Positions 33,117 to 42,823 of a stretch of DNA of 64,000 nucleotides are shown here, piece after piece. Both the position numbers and the translations under genes were made by a program. Origin of the DNA: Lysinibacillus telephonicus (GTDB lineage Bacteria; Bacillota; Bacilli; Bacillales_A; Planococcaceae); contig NZ_RXNR01000016.1 of the NCBI RefSeq assembly GCF_003966145.1, positions 1 to 64,000 on the forward strand. Reading direction: 5' to 3'. Positions within the stretch are counted from its first letter, which is position 1; every line of letters begins with the position of its first letter. Under the pieces are notes generated by a model that saw only the letters and a program-made list of their open reading frames with translations, was not told the DNA's origin and ran no database searches.

Positions 33117-33162
33117 AACACGAACAATAATTCTATGTTGGAATTATTTGTTCGTGTTTTTT
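33117..33162 (+). terminator. Helicase-operon terminator
   Basis: A 17-bp stem with a single bulge (AACACGAACAATAATTC at 33117-33133 with GAATTATTTGTTCGTGTT from 33141) followed by T residues. Confidence 0.9.
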
Positions 33163-33362
33163 GCTTTTCTTCATTGACTTATACTAGCTATCACTGTTAC
33201 AATTATTCTGTTTGATAAAGTAAAACTTCAATCGTTGTTTACCAAATGGTTGTTAGTTTAACTAATCGAGTATTTCCGAACAGTTAATGTTTTTTAAGTG
33301 GGAATTTTACTGATCGTGAATATGGGATAAAGGACGTAAACGCGTCTAGCGGAGGTGCTGAT

Positions 33363-34649
33363 ATGACATCAGTTGTAGTTGTGGGGACACAATGGGGAGA
33401 CGAAGGTAAAGGAAAAATTACGGACTTCCTATCTAAAAAAGCAGATATAATCGCTCGTTTTTCCGGCGGAGATAACGCTGGTCATACAATTAAAATTGGC
33501 GATGAAACTTACAAATTGCATTTAATTCCATCAGGTATTTTTTATAAAGAAAAAACTTCAGTTATGGGCAATGGAATGGTAATCAATCCAAAATCATTAG
33601 TAACTGAACTAAAAGGATTGCAAGAACGCGGTATTGATACTTCTAATTTACGTATTTCAAACCGTGCGCAAGTAATTCTTCCTTATCACATCTATCAAGA
33701 TAAAGTAGATGAAGCGGCTCGCGGCGATAACAAAATCGGTACTACTTGCAAAGGTATTGGTCCATGTTATCAAGACAAAATTGCTCGTATAGGTATTCGA
33801 GTAGCAGATTTACTTGATCGTGAAATCTTTGAACAAAAACTTCGTGAAAACTTAGAAAAGAAAAATCGTCTTTTTGAAAAATTTTATGAAGTAGAAGGTT
33901 TAAAATTCGAAGATATCTTTGAAGAATATTACGGCTATGGACAAGAAATTGCGAAATACGTAACGGATACTTCAAAAGTATTAAACGACGTACTAGATGA
34001 AGGTGGTCGTGTATTGTTTGAAGGTGCACAAGGTGTTATGTTAGATGTTGACCATGGTACGTATCCATTTGTTACATCTTCAAACCCTGTAGCTGGTGGT
34101 GTTACAACTGGTACAGGTATTGGTCCTTCTCACGTTTCCCGTGTAGTTGGGGTATGTAAAGCATATACTTCTCGCGTTGGTGACGGTCCATTCCCAACTG
34201 AATTATTTGATGAAACTGGCCACCATATTCGTGAAGTAGGTCGTGAATATGGTACAACAACAGGACGTCCACGCCGTGTTGGTTGGTTCGATTCAGTAGT
34301 AGTTCGCCATTCTCGTCGTGTAAGTGGTATTACAGATTTAGCACTTAACTCAATCGACGTATTAACTGGCTTAGATACTGTGAAAATTTGTACTGCTTAT
34401 AAATATAACGGTGAAATCATCACGGAATACCCTGCAAGCTTAAATGTAATTGAAGCTTGTGAACCAGTATACGAAGAACTTCCAGGTTGGACAGAAGATG
34501 TGACAGGTGTTCGTACATTAGAAGAACTTCCTGAAAATGCTCGTAAATATGTAGAACGAGTAGTAGAGCTAACTGGCATCAACCTAATGACATTCTCAGT
34601 AGGCCCAGCTCGTGAGCAAACGAACATTGTTAATCCAATTTGGGATTAA
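33363..34649 (+). CDS. purA: Adenylosuccinate synthetase
   Basis: 428 residues. It joins IMP and aspartate using GTP to make adenylosuccinate, the first step to AMP. GTP site GDEGKGK with [12 protein letters not shown] near 12-23, NAGHT, and [12 protein letters not shown]-terminus TNIVNPIWD. The last codons form one arm of a 16-bp palindrome that includes the stop codon. Confidence 0.98.
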   Translation: MTSVVVVGTQWGDEGKGKITDFLSKKADIIARFSGGDNAGHTIKIGDETYKLHLIPSGIFYKEKTSVMGNGMVINPKSLVTELKGLQERGIDTSNLRISNRAQVILPYHIYQDKVDEAARGDNKIGTTCKGIGPCYQDKIARIGIRVADLLDREIFEQKLRENLEKKNRLFEKFYEVEGLKFEDIFEEYYGYGQEIAKYVTDTSKVLNDVLDEGGRVLFEGAQGVMLDVDHGTYPFVTSSNPVAGGVTTGTGIGPSHVSRVVGVCKAYTSRVGDGPFPTELFDETGHHIREVGREYGTTTGRPRRVGWFDSVVVRHSRRVSGITDLALNSIDVLTGLDTVKICTAYKYNGEIITEYPASLNVIEACEPVYEELPGWTEDVTGVRTLEELPENARKYVERVVELTGINLMTFSVGPAREQTNIVNPIWD

Positions 34650-34658
34650 CAATATTCG
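34621..34658 (+). terminator. Palindrome overlapping the purA stop codon
   Basis: CGAACATTGTTAATCC (34621-34636) and GGATTAACAATATTCG (34643-34658) pair in 15 of 16 positions around a six-base loop. The purA TAA lies in the right arm. There is no T-run, so it may protect the mRNA end or aid termination together with the repeats behind it. Confidence 0.7.
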
Positions 34659-34924
34659 TTCTGCACCGAAAGCGAAGCGGCAGGTGCAAACAAGGTAGTT
34701 CTGCACCGAAAGCAAAGCGACAGGTGCAAACAAGGTAGTTCTGCACCGAAAGCGAAGCGGCAGGTGCAAACAAGAGAATGAATAATCCAATTTGGGATTA
34801 ACAATATTCGTTCTGCACCGAAAGCAAAGCGACAGGTGCAAACAAGGTAGTTCTGCACCGAAAGCAAAGCGACAGGTGCAAACAAGGTAGTTCTGCACCG
34901 AAAGCAAAGCGACAGGTGCAAACT
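34632..34924. repeat. Six 40-bp hairpin repeats in a 152-bp segmental duplication
   Basis: Six units begin CTGCACCGAAAGC at 34661, 34701, 34741, 34813, 34853 and 34893. Spacing is 40, 40, 72, 40, 40. Each unit has the inverted repeat TGCACC / GGTGCA around a 15-base loop. The two triplets sit in a larger duplication: sequence from 34632 (last purA codons, stop and hairpin arm) recurs at 34784. Units come in two forms, GCGAAGCGGC (copies 1 and 3) and GCAAAGCGAC (2, 4, 5, 6), differing at two positions. No protein is encoded; minus-strand open frames here are repeat artefacts. Confidence 0.93.
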
Positions 34925-34950
34925 TCATAAAGTATTTAAATTAAATCATA

Positions 34951-35026
34951 AAAAAGAATTCGCAACACAACTGTGATAAATGACAGACAGGTCACTAGTA
35001 TACAGAAGTGAAGCGAATTCTTTTTG
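34951..35026. terminator. Long-looped inverted repeat between purA and phosphoesterase gene
   Basis: AAAAAGAATTCGC (34951-34963) and GCGAATTCTTTTT (35013-35025) are a perfect 13-base inverted repeat with a 49-base loop and terminal A and T runs, fitting a bidirectional terminator for the convergent genes. Confidence 0.65.
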
Positions 35027-35088
35027 TTAATATTAGAATTATTCCTTCCAAATTAAAGGACAAAATAAAATTACTGCTCTCCTTTTAG

Positions 35089-35928
35089 TTATGCTTTGAC
35101 TTTTTCATTTGTTAATAATGTAACATTACGATCTTTTTCTACTCCAATTTGATGAGGAGATAATTCAAAATGATCAATAGCTGTCCCCACTTTATTAGCA
35201 GCACTTTTTAAAATTTCATTGGATAATGTAATTTCTTTAATTTCTATTTGTTGTTCTGAAATTTCAATAATACGTGCACCGATTTCATCCATGACTGCTG
35301 AGAGTTGAACATATGTCCAATTGCCTTGTTGAACAATTGAATTATAGTGATTATGGCCATTTATATAAATGTTCACACCTTGTTTTTTATTTAAAATATC
35401 CTTTAATGGAATATTTGGATCAACACTTAGACCCTTTTTTTCAGAGTTCGATGTTGTTTCATAAACAGGATGGTGTGCAAATACTAGGACTGGATTTGTT
35501 TTAGCAAGTTCCAATTGTTTATCTAACCACTGTAACTGTGTTTCCTCTAATGTCCCACCCCAATCTTCAAAATCTTGATCTTTTGCAGTATCTAAAAATA
35601 TTAAAGATGCATCCTCATTATGAATTGCATGATATCTCTTCTGTTTCGTAATTTTAAGCATTTCATTCTTTGGCAACCCGTAACAATCGTGATTTCCAAT
35701 GACATGAATAAAAGGTTTATTAAATTTATGAATAATATCATAAATCTCCTTCAGCTCATCCTCCACACCATAATTTGTTAAATCACCTATTGAAACATAC
35801 AAATCTACCTCAAGATTAAAAAATGACTCTAAGTATCCAGAGAAAAATATAGATCTTTCTGTCTCTATTTGATCATAGCTCTCTTTAATAGTTGGATAAT
35901 GTAAATCTCCGAAAACTGCAATCTTCAT
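35089..35928 (-). CDS. Metallophosphoesterase (calcineurin-like, CpdA/Icc-like)
   Basis: 279 residues. All five metal-binding motifs are present: GDLH (7-10), GDLTN, GNHD, HHPV and GHNH. This class hydrolyses phosphomonoesters or diesters such as cAMP or glycerophosphodiesters; substrate not readable from sequence. Divergent from the GlpP/Ugp block, which could point to a glycerophosphodiester role; that link is inference. No signal peptide, so cytoplasmic. Confidence 0.87.
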   Translation of the reverse strand: MKIAVFGDLHYPTIKESYDQIETERSIFFSGYLESFFNLEVDLYVSIGDLTNYGVEDELKEIYDIIHKFNKPFIHVIGNHDCYGLPKNEMLKITKQKRYHAIHNEDASLIFLDTAKDQDFEDWGGTLEETQLQWLDKQLELAKTNPVLVFAHHPVYETTSNSEKKGLSVDPNIPLKDILNKKQGVNIYINGHNHYNSIVQQGNWTYVQLSAVMDEIGARIIEISEQQIEIKEITLSNEILKSAANKVGTAIDHFELSPHQIGVEKDRNVTLLTNEKVKA

Positions 35929-36126
35929 AATGCCCCTCCTTTAAACTTATTATTACTAGGCTAAGGGTTGAATATTGTGAAGGAATAAAGGCGGTGTTTC
36001 TTTATTGTTAACGTATTAATCTACTGTAAATTAACTGTAAAAATATTAAGGATTCAATTAGCAAGGGTGGTCAAAGCTGTATGATTGCTATAAGAACTTT
36101 TGAAACAAAGGAGGAGCTATTATTTA

Positions 36127-36726
36127 ATGAATAAAGATTTTAAAAAATTACAGGTAGTAGAAAGAATAAAAAAAAAGAATAAGATTGCTGCTATTAAATG
36201 TATGAAGGACTTTGATATTGTATTAGATTATGCAGATGATTTAGCAGCTGCATTTCTTTTAATGGGGAATATTTCGAACATAAAAAGATACGTAGACGCT
36301 ATACAGAATAAAGGGTTGCCAGTTTTTATTCATATCGAAAAAGTAGGGGGACTAGCATTAAATAATGAAGGGGTTGAATTTATTTCAAGCATCGTAAAAC
36401 CTGTAGGAATTATTACGACGAAGCCAAACTTAATAAAAAAAGCACAGACACATGGTTTAATGGCAATTCAAAGAGTCTTTATGATTGATACAGAAGTATT
36501 TGAGAATACTTTGAATTTAAAAGAACATCGGCCAGATATAATTGAAATTATGCCTTCGCCCCTATATCACATTATTTCTGAATTAACTAGTAGGATAGAG
36601 ATACCAATCATAACAGGGGGTCTTATTCACTCAACAGATGATATGAAAAAAAGTCTTAATGCAGGGGCAATTGCTGTTAGCACTTCAAACAATAAAGTTT
36701 GGAGAGAGAATGTGAATTTAAATTAA
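36127..36726 (+). CDS. glpP: GlpP-family glycerol-3-phosphate-responsive antiterminator
   Basis: 199 residues from ATG at 36127; AAAGGAGG lies 12-16 bases upstream. The G3P_antiterm fold (TIM-barrel-like) is seen in KIAAIKCMKDFDIVLDYA, VFIHIEKVGGLALNNEGVEF, GIITTKPNLIKKAQ and IPIITGGLIHSTDDMKKSL. In B. subtilis GlpP with glycerol-3-phosphate stops termination in the glpD leader. Here a strong terminator lies between this gene and the ABC importer, which suggests that the importer is its target. Confidence 0.88.
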   Translation: MNKDFKKLQVVERIKKKNKIAAIKCMKDFDIVLDYADDLAAAFLLMGNISNIKRYVDAIQNKGLPVFIHIEKVGGLALNNEGVEFISSIVKPVGIITTKPNLIKKAQTHGLMAIQRVFMIDTEVFENTLNLKEHRPDIIEIMPSPLYHIISELTSRIEIPIITGGLIHSTDDMKKSLNAGAIAVSTSNNKVWRENVNLN

Positions 36727-36826
36727 CAAAGATAAACAAACATTAATAAAAACACAATATCGCCTTAATAATTAGATGATAATTTAAAAAAGACAAGTAG
36801 ATAGAAACTTTGGTTTGAACTAAGAG

Positions 36827-36883
36827 AAACCTCAAATATTCTTTGAAGACTTTGAATCTTCAAGGATTGTTTGAGGTTTTTTT
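36827..36883 (+). terminator. Leader terminator before the Ugp-like operon
   Basis: Perfect outer stem AAACCTCAAA (36827-36836) / TTTGAGGTTT (36870-36879) and inner stem CTTTGAAGA / TCTTCAAG (36841-36864), followed by T7. It lies 204 bases into the gap between the glpP-like gene and the binding-protein gene. It may terminate glpP and act as the attenuator relieved by GlpP. Confidence 0.85.
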
Positions 36884-36929
36884 AATTAGTTTTATTCTAT
36901 TTGTCTAATAAATAGGAGGAGTTGAAAAT

Positions 36930-38231
36930 ATGAAAAAAGTTTATTCATTAATGTTTCTTTTGCTTTTGGTGACCGGCTTAGCAGCTTGTACAGGAGAAAA
37001 GGAAGAATCATCATCTGAAGCAGCAACAAATTCAGAAGGAAAAACAGTCATTGAATATTGGCATGTTAATGCTGAAACACAGGGTGGTAAAACAGTTGAG
37101 GAACTAGTTTCCAGCTTTAATGAACAAAGTGAAACTGTTGAAGTTGTGGCGAAATACAATCCTGATATGTACAAAGGGCTAATGCAAAATTTACAAGCAG
37201 AGGCAGCAGCGGGAACATCACCTGCTGTAGTACAAGTAGGATGGGCGTTTTTAGATTATTTTTCTAATACATTTGAATACACAGAACCACAAACAATTAT
37301 CGATCAGCATTTTCCGGATGATAAAACATTTTTAACAGATAACTTTTTACCAAATATTTTAGATTTGGCGGTTAATAACGAAGGTAAACAAGTTGGAATC
37401 CCCTACTCATTAAGTACACCAGTTTTATATCTTAATAAAGATTTATTACGTGAGGCGGGCTTAGATGAGAACGGTCCAAAAACTTGGGAAGAATTAAAAA
37501 CTTTCGCCGAAGCAGTAAAAGAAAAAACGGGTAAATATGGGCTGTATATACAAGAACCTGCGGACAACTGGGCAACACAAGCACTTCTTGAATCAAACGG
37601 TGCTCAAATGATTACAAACGGTAAAGCTACTTTCGCATCAGAAGAAGGAATTCAGGCATATTCATTATGGGCAGACTTAGTAGCCTCAAAATCAGCTTTA
37701 CATATCGGATGGGATCAAGGAGTTCAAAGCTTTATTGATGGCAATGTAGCGATGTTGTATACAACAATCGCACAACGCTCAAATGTACAAAACAACGCTA
37801 AATTTGATGTAGCTACTGTAAAATCGCCAGCTTGGGAAGGTAAACAAGTAAAGCTTCCAGCAGGTGGAGCAATGCTAGCTATCACTGCAAAAGGAGAAGA
37901 ACAACAAAAGGCTGCTTGGGAATTCATGAAATACTTATATAGTGTCGAGTCTATTGCAAAATGGACTGAAGGTACAGGATATGTTCCACCTCGTGAAGGT
38001 GTGGCTGATGCAGAAAACGGCTTGAAACAATTCCTAGAAGAAAATGAAATGATGCAAGCAGCAATCGATCAAATGGATGTCGTTGTACCGTGGACTTCTT
38101 TCCCAGGAGATGCAGGTCTTCAAGCAGAACAAATGTTAATTGATATGAGGGACCAAGTATTAAGTGGCTCAATCACTGTTGAAGAAGGTCTAAAGCAAAC
38201 ACAAGAGCAGATCAATTCACTCTTACAATAG
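36930..38231 (+). CDS. ugpB: ABC importer, sugar/glycerol-phosphate-binding lipoprotein (UgpB-like)
   Basis: 433 residues. Signal peptide with lipobox LAAC (Cys20), then an acidic linker and a family 1 solute-binding fold: EYWHVNAETQGGKTVEELV, GTSPAVVQVGWAFLDYF, GIPYSLSTPVLYLNKDLL and GYVPPREG. These match the sn-glycerol-3-phosphate/glycerophosphodiester branch better than maltose-type proteins. The ligand is inferred from this and from the GlpP neighbour. Confidence 0.85.
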   Translation: MKKVYSLMFLLLLVTGLAACTGEKEESSSEAATNSEGKTVIEYWHVNAETQGGKTVEELVSSFNEQSETVEVVAKYNPDMYKGLMQNLQAEAAAGTSPAVVQVGWAFLDYFSNTFEYTEPQTIIDQHFPDDKTFLTDNFLPNILDLAVNNEGKQVGIPYSLSTPVLYLNKDLLREAGLDENGPKTWEELKTFAEAVKEKTGKYGLYIQEPADNWATQALLESNGAQMITNGKATFASEEGIQAYSLWADLVASKSALHIGWDQGVQSFIDGNVAMLYTTIAQRSNVQNNAKFDVATVKSPAWEGKQVKLPAGGAMLAITAKGEEQQKAAWEFMKYLYSVESIAKWTEGTGYVPPREGVADAENGLKQFLEENEMMQAAIDQMDVVVPWTSFPGDAGLQAEQMLIDMRDQVLSGSITVEEGLKQTQEQINSLLQ

Positions 38232-38319
38232 ATAATACCTGTAAAGAGGAGGAAGGGTGTTCTAGTAGTCTACCTTCATTGACTAGAATGCCCTTTAAAT
38301 TAAAAGAAATGGTGATGAT

Positions 38320-39237
38320 ATGACGACAACGATATTATCAATTAAAAATAAGGAAGGTCGCATTCAAAAGATTGCTCCCTATGCATTGTTGCTGCCTTCT
38401 TTAATTGTCTTAGGCTTTTTCATGTTTTGGCCGTTTTTATATACGATTTATTTAAGTTTTTTTGATTGGAATATGGTTAGTACAACAAAAGAGTTTGTAG
38501 GATTTGAAAATTATATTGATGTACTCAAAGATCCAGTCACTTGGAAGGTAATGGGTAATACAATGTTATACATTGTACTCCTATTAGCTGTGAACTTTGT
38601 TGTACCGTATATATTCGCCTATGTAGTAGAATTTGTTCTTCAACGTATGAAAGGATTTTATAAATCAGCATTTTTCTTGCCGGCATTTATTTCCTTAGTG
38701 GTAGGTTCAATCTTATTTACGTGGATTTTAAATCCTGTTTCAGGACCTGTTGCTATTATTGCAGGTTGGTTCAATATAACAATCCCCATTTGGAGTAAGT
38801 TAGATGGTTGGGTCATTGTTGTCATTACACTTATTACATCATGGAAAATTTGGGGTTATCATTTTATTTTACTCTTTGCTTCTATTAGTGGAATTTCAAA
38901 AGAAGTCATTGAAGCAGCACGTCTTGACAATATTCCTCTATGGAGAATTTTCTTTCGTATTGTTGTGCCAATGAGCAGCTCGACTGGAATTTATGTGTTT
39001 ATTATTACTATTGTTCAAGGATTACAATTTGCATTTACACCTATAAAAGTTATCACGCAAGGTGGACCGAATTATGCCAGTTCAAACGTGATTTATCAAG
39101 CATTTCATGAGGCATTTGTGCTATATCGCACAGGGCATTCTGCAGCATTATCAACTATTACGATGATTATCTTTATCTTCTTGCTCATTGTTGAATTTAA
39201 ATTTGTAGAAAGAAGGATTTATTATGAAAATAAATAA
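38320..39237 (+). CDS. ugpA: ABC importer permease (UgpA-like)
   Basis: 305 residues, six membrane segments. The MalF-family EAA loop reads EVIEAARLDNIPLWRIFFRIVVP, in order EAARLDN then FFRIVVPMSS. Its 3' end overlaps the next permease by 14 bases. Confidence 0.9.
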   Translation: MTTTILSIKNKEGRIQKIAPYALLLPSLIVLGFFMFWPFLYTIYLSFFDWNMVSTTKEFVGFENYIDVLKDPVTWKVMGNTMLYIVLLLAVNFVVPYIFAYVVEFVLQRMKGFYKSAFFLPAFISLVVGSILFTWILNPVSGPVAIIAGWFNITIPIWSKLDGWVIVVITLITSWKIWGYHFILLFASISGISKEVIEAARLDNIPLWRIFFRIVVPMSSSTGIYVFIITIVQGLQFAFTPIKVITQGGPNYASSNVIYQAFHEAFVLYRTGHSAALSTITMIIFIFLLIVEFKFVERRIYYENK

Positions 39238-40048
39238 ACGGTGGGAGATTCCTTGGCATATTATTTTTTTCATATTTATCCTGGTATTACTATATCCTAT
39301 TTTTTATGCGCTTGGATTTTCTTTAAAATCGTTGCAGGACGCCTATAACAGTCCACTTTCAATAATTCCGAAAAATATAACGTTTGAAAACTTCAATCAA
39401 TTATTCACAAGTTTACCAGCGTTAAAAATTACATGGAATACTTTTGTAATTGCTTCAGTTGTAACGATTTTTAAAATCATTACATCATTTCTGGCAGCAT
39501 ATGCCTTTGTATATTTCATTTTTAAAGGAAAAAACGTTATCTATTTTTTCCTAATTAGTACGATTTTTTTACCCTTTACGATCACAATGATTCCAAACTA
39601 TTTAATTATATCGTCATTAGGTTTAGCTGATTCTGTTTGGGGCGTTATATTGCCGCAGCTTGCAGATGCAATGGGAATATTTTTATTAACACAGGCGATG
39701 CGCTCTATTCCTGTTTCGTTAATAGAAGTAGCTCGACTGGATAATATGGAACATTGGCGCATCATGAAAGATATTGTACTGCCTTTAGTACGTCCAGCAG
39801 TAACATCCACAAGTATTTGGTTTTTCATTATGGCTTGGAATGAATATGTATGGCCGGTATTAATTTTAAAAACGGTAGATAATTATACATTGCCACTAGC
39901 ACTACAAATGTATATAAGTTCCGAGGGTGGAACGAATTTTACTGTAGCGATGGCAGTGTCAGTTATAACAATGATTATTCCACTTACTCTTTATTTAACA
40001 TTCCAAAAATATATTATCGGTACATTTGTTTCTTCAGGTATTAAATAA
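39224..40048 (+). CDS. ugpE: ABC importer permease (UgpE-like)
   Basis: 274 residues, six membrane segments. The MalG-family EAA loop reads IEVARLDNMEHWRIMKDIV followed by LPLVRPA. Overlaps ugpA (14 bases), consistent with translational coupling and a heterodimeric channel. Confidence 0.9.
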   Translation: MKINKRWEIPWHIIFFIFILVLLYPIFYALGFSLKSLQDAYNSPLSIIPKNITFENFNQLFTSLPALKITWNTFVIASVVTIFKIITSFLAAYAFVYFIFKGKNVIYFFLISTIFLPFTITMIPNYLIISSLGLADSVWGVILPQLADAMGIFLLTQAMRSIPVSLIEVARLDNMEHWRIMKDIVLPLVRPAVTSTSIWFFIMAWNEYVWPVLILKTVDNYTLPLALQMYISSEGGTNFTVAMAVSVITMIIPLTLYLTFQKYIIGTFVSSGIK

Positions 40049-40061
40049 TGGAAAGGTTGAG

Positions 40062-41189
40062 ATGATGAACGAAATACGCTTTGAGAAAGTAAAAAAAAGC
40101 TATGGAAAAGTGGAGGTTGTTAAAAGTCTTGACTTCTCTATTCGCGATGGAGAACGATTAATTTTATTAGGTCCCTCAGGATGTGGGAAATCAACTACTC
40201 TCCGTATGATTGCAGGGCTTGAAAGTATAACAGAAGGTAGGCTTTATATGGGAGGACGCGAGGTAAATGATGTACCAAGCGGACAGCGAGATGTTGCAAT
40301 GGTATTTCAAAACTACGCTCTTTATCCACATATGACAGTTAAGCAAAATATTACGTATGCATTGCGTACACAAAAGATGACAAAAGACGAAATTGAAAAG
40401 CGATTAAAAGATGCCTTGCAAATGCTGGGACTTGAGAAGTTAGAAAATAGACTGCCGAAAGATTTATCGGGTGGCCAGCGTCAACGAGTCGCGTTAGCCC
40501 GTGCAGTTGTTAAACAGTCACCATATTTTTTGCTTGATGAACCATTGTCCAATTTAGATGCACAGCTTCGTGGGACAGCTCGAAAAGAACTGGTACGTAT
40601 TCATGAAAAATTTAAGCAAACGATGGTATATGTTACCCATGATCAAATCGAAGCAATGACCATTGGAGATCGAATTGCATTATTGAATAATGGTATTTTG
40701 CAAATGCTTGATACCCCAGAAAATGTATATCATCGCCCAGCAAATATTTTTACAGCTACTTTTATTGGTTCTCCTGCGATGAATGTGCATGACGTTAGAT
40801 TCATTGACGGACAGTTACAAATTGATGAGCAATTTTTCGGTATCGGAAATGAATGGAGTCTGCTATTAAAGAATTATCGGAATAAGCAAGTAAAGTTTGG
40901 TGTCCGACCAGAGCATATTCATTTAAGCACTGAAATGAGTGAAGGAAGGATTTGTGGAGTAGTAAATACTATTGAAAATTTAGGGGCACAATATGCGGTC
41001 TATGTTCAAATTGGCTCCAAAGAATGGATTGCCTTGTCACCTCATCGAGGATTTAGTAAAGGACAGAGAGTATATTTAGAATTTGACTATAACAATTATC
41101 ACTTTTTTGATCCTGAAACAACAAACACAGTTGGTTATCCTTCTACATTAAATTTAAATTCAAAAATTCCATTAAAAGTTGAGGTATAG
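40062..41189 (+). CDS. ugpC: ABC importer ATPase (UgpC/MsmK-like)
   Basis: 375 residues from ATG at 40062; GAAAGG lies just upstream. An earlier in-frame start at 40026 would overlap ugpE and adds non-family residues. Walker A GPSGCGKST, Q-loop MVFQNYALYPHMTV, signature LSGGQRQRVALARA, Walker B LLDEPLSNLDA and the C-terminal TOBE/regulatory domain with FGVRPEHIHL are all present. Confidence 0.94.
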   Translation: MMNEIRFEKVKKSYGKVEVVKSLDFSIRDGERLILLGPSGCGKSTTLRMIAGLESITEGRLYMGGREVNDVPSGQRDVAMVFQNYALYPHMTVKQNITYALRTQKMTKDEIEKRLKDALQMLGLEKLENRLPKDLSGGQRQRVALARAVVKQSPYFLLDEPLSNLDAQLRGTARKELVRIHEKFKQTMVYVTHDQIEAMTIGDRIALLNNGILQMLDTPENVYHRPANIFTATFIGSPAMNVHDVRFIDGQLQIDEQFFGIGNEWSLLLKNYRNKQVKFGVRPEHIHLSTEMSEGRICGVVNTIENLGAQYAVYVQIGSKEWIALSPHRGFSKGQRVYLEFDYNNYHFFDPETTNTVGYPSTLNLNSKIPLKVEV

Positions 41190-41194
41190 CAATA

Positions 41195-41995
41195 ATGAAA
41201 ATCTTTATTTCAGATTTAGTGTTATTAGGTCAAGATCCAGTGTCGAATGTTCGCGTATTAAAGGAGAACGGATTCAATGATATAGAAATTATGATGGATG
41301 GAGCATTTTGGGATAATTCACAGGAAGAACGGTTTGAGCTTGTACAAGAATTGAAGAAATTTGAAGTTAATTATACAGTACATCCTCCAGCGTGGGATAT
41401 TAATTTAACAAGTGAAACTAAGTATATACGAGATGCATCTTTTCAAGCATATGCTGATGCAATCGAATTTGCTGGCTGGTTAGGTGCGAGCCATGTTGTG
41501 ATTCATCCAGGCTTCACATTTGCCCCAGAATTTGATAAAAAAGTTGCAATTAAACATGCAAAAGAGTCGATTATTGAGCTTTGTGAGTTAGCTAATCATG
41601 CAAATGTAAAACTTGCTATAGAGAATGTAGGATATAACGGAACGAGTATTCTAACAATAGAAGAATATGTTGAGTTTTTAAAGGAAGTTCCTGAGGAGGC
41701 CGGTTATTTAATTGATGTTGGACATGCTCAGCTTAATGGATGGGATATTGCAAGTGTAATACGCCAAACATCATCACGCTTAATTGCATTACATTTACAT
41801 GATAATGATGGCCAGGGAGATCTTCATTTACCAATTGGCAAAGGAGTTATTGAATGGGAAGTTATTTTCCATGAGCTGCGTGATTTAAATTTAGAAATTA
41901 GCTATATTTTAGAATATGGGCAAAATACAAGTTTAGAATATTTAAAGACTGGACAGGAGCGTTTAAAAAACGAGTTATCATGGAAGTTAATTTAA
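41195..41995 (+). CDS. Sugar-phosphate isomerase/epimerase-like TIM barrel protein
   Basis: 266 residues. AP_endonuc_2/xylose-isomerase-like fold: YTVHPPAWDINLTS, ASHVVIHPGF, KLAIENVGYNG, YLIDVGHAQLNGWD and LHLHDNDGQGDLHLPIGKG give the metal ligands (His, Glu, Asp, His). Five bases after ugpC and overlapping the HAD gene, so it acts on what this importer brings in; the reaction is unknown. A phosphodiesterase or isomerase role are both possible. Confidence 0.78.
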   Translation: MKIFISDLVLLGQDPVSNVRVLKENGFNDIEIMMDGAFWDNSQEERFELVQELKKFEVNYTVHPPAWDINLTSETKYIRDASFQAYADAIEFAGWLGASHVVIHPGFTFAPEFDKKVAIKHAKESIIELCELANHANVKLAIENVGYNGTSILTIEEYVEFLKEVPEEAGYLIDVGHAQLNGWDIASVIRQTSSRLIALHLHDNDGQGDLHLPIGKGVIEWEVIFHELRDLNLEISYILEYGQNTSLEYLKTGQERLKNELSWKLI

Positions 41996-42768
41996 ATTGT
42001 TATGATGCACTAGCTCTAGATTTGGATGGAACTATTTACGTTGGAGATGAAATAATTGAGGGTGCACAGGAAACGATTTATAAACTGCGCAGCATGGGAA
42101 AAAAATTATTGTTTATTTCTAATACACCAACACAAAGTCGAATAGATACTGTAATGAAACTGAAAAAGCTTGGTATTGAAGCAGCAATAGACGAAGTATT
42201 AACGGCAGCGTATCTTACGGCTTGTTATTTAAATGAGAATTGCTCAGACTGTAAAGTATTGATTGTTGGAGAGAAGTCCCTTATAGATGAATGTCAAAAA
42301 CTAGGAATACCTTGTACGAATAATCCTTTGGAAGCAACTCATGTTGTTGTAGGACTTGATCGAACATTTACATATGAAACAATGAATAGAGCGATGCAGG
42401 CTGTTATCAATGGTGCAGCGTTAATTGTAACAAATCCTGATCCGAGCTGTCCTGTAGCGGAGGGACAATTTGTTGCGGATACGATGGCAATTGCTAAGGC
42501 TATTGAGGTAGCAGCTAGTGGGAAAATAACCGCAATCGTTGGTAAACCCTCAGCCTATTACGCATCAAAAATGGTAGAGTTGCTTAAATGTGAACCAAGT
42601 CGGTGTCTTATTGTAGGAGATCGATTAGAAACGGATATTTTATTAGGCATGCATCTAAATATTGAAACTTGTTTAGTGTTGTCTGGTATTGCAAAAAAGG
42701 AACACTTGGCAATTTCATCTATTCAACCAAATTACATTATTAATTCAATAAAGGATTTTATTTTATAG
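41980..42768 (+). CDS. HAD-IIA phosphatase (NagD/AraL-like)
   Basis: 262 residues. Motif I DLDGTIYVGDE has nucleophile D14 and D16; motif II is FISNTPTQSR; the cap contains VVVGLDRTFTYETM; motif III/IV KPSAYYASK and IVGDRLETDILLG. This group dephosphorylates sugar phosphates, and some members act on glycerol-1-phosphate. The start overlaps the previous gene by 16 bases. Confidence 0.88.
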   Translation: MEVNLNCYDALALDLDGTIYVGDEIIEGAQETIYKLRSMGKKLLFISNTPTQSRIDTVMKLKKLGIEAAIDEVLTAAYLTACYLNENCSDCKVLIVGEKSLIDECQKLGIPCTNNPLEATHVVVGLDRTFTYETMNRAMQAVINGAALIVTNPDPSCPVAEGQFVADTMAIAKAIEVAASGKITAIVGKPSAYYASKMVELLKCEPSRCLIVGDRLETDILLGMHLNIETCLVLSGIAKKEHLAISSIQPNYIINSIKDFIL

Positions 42769-42823
42769 AAATAGGCTATTTTAAGTCTGGCTAGTTGCTT
42801 TTAAATATTTATAAAATGAAAAA

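Noticed and set aside
34656-34924. Possible CRISPR array behind purA
   Set aside because: The units are contiguous 40-bp tandem copies without unique spacers; the only longer gap is a duplicated purA end. No cas genes nearby.
34596-34928. Minus-strand open frames of about 90-110 codons rich in Cys/Phe/Arg
   Set aside because: They are made by the 40-bp repeats and have no start context or family likeness.
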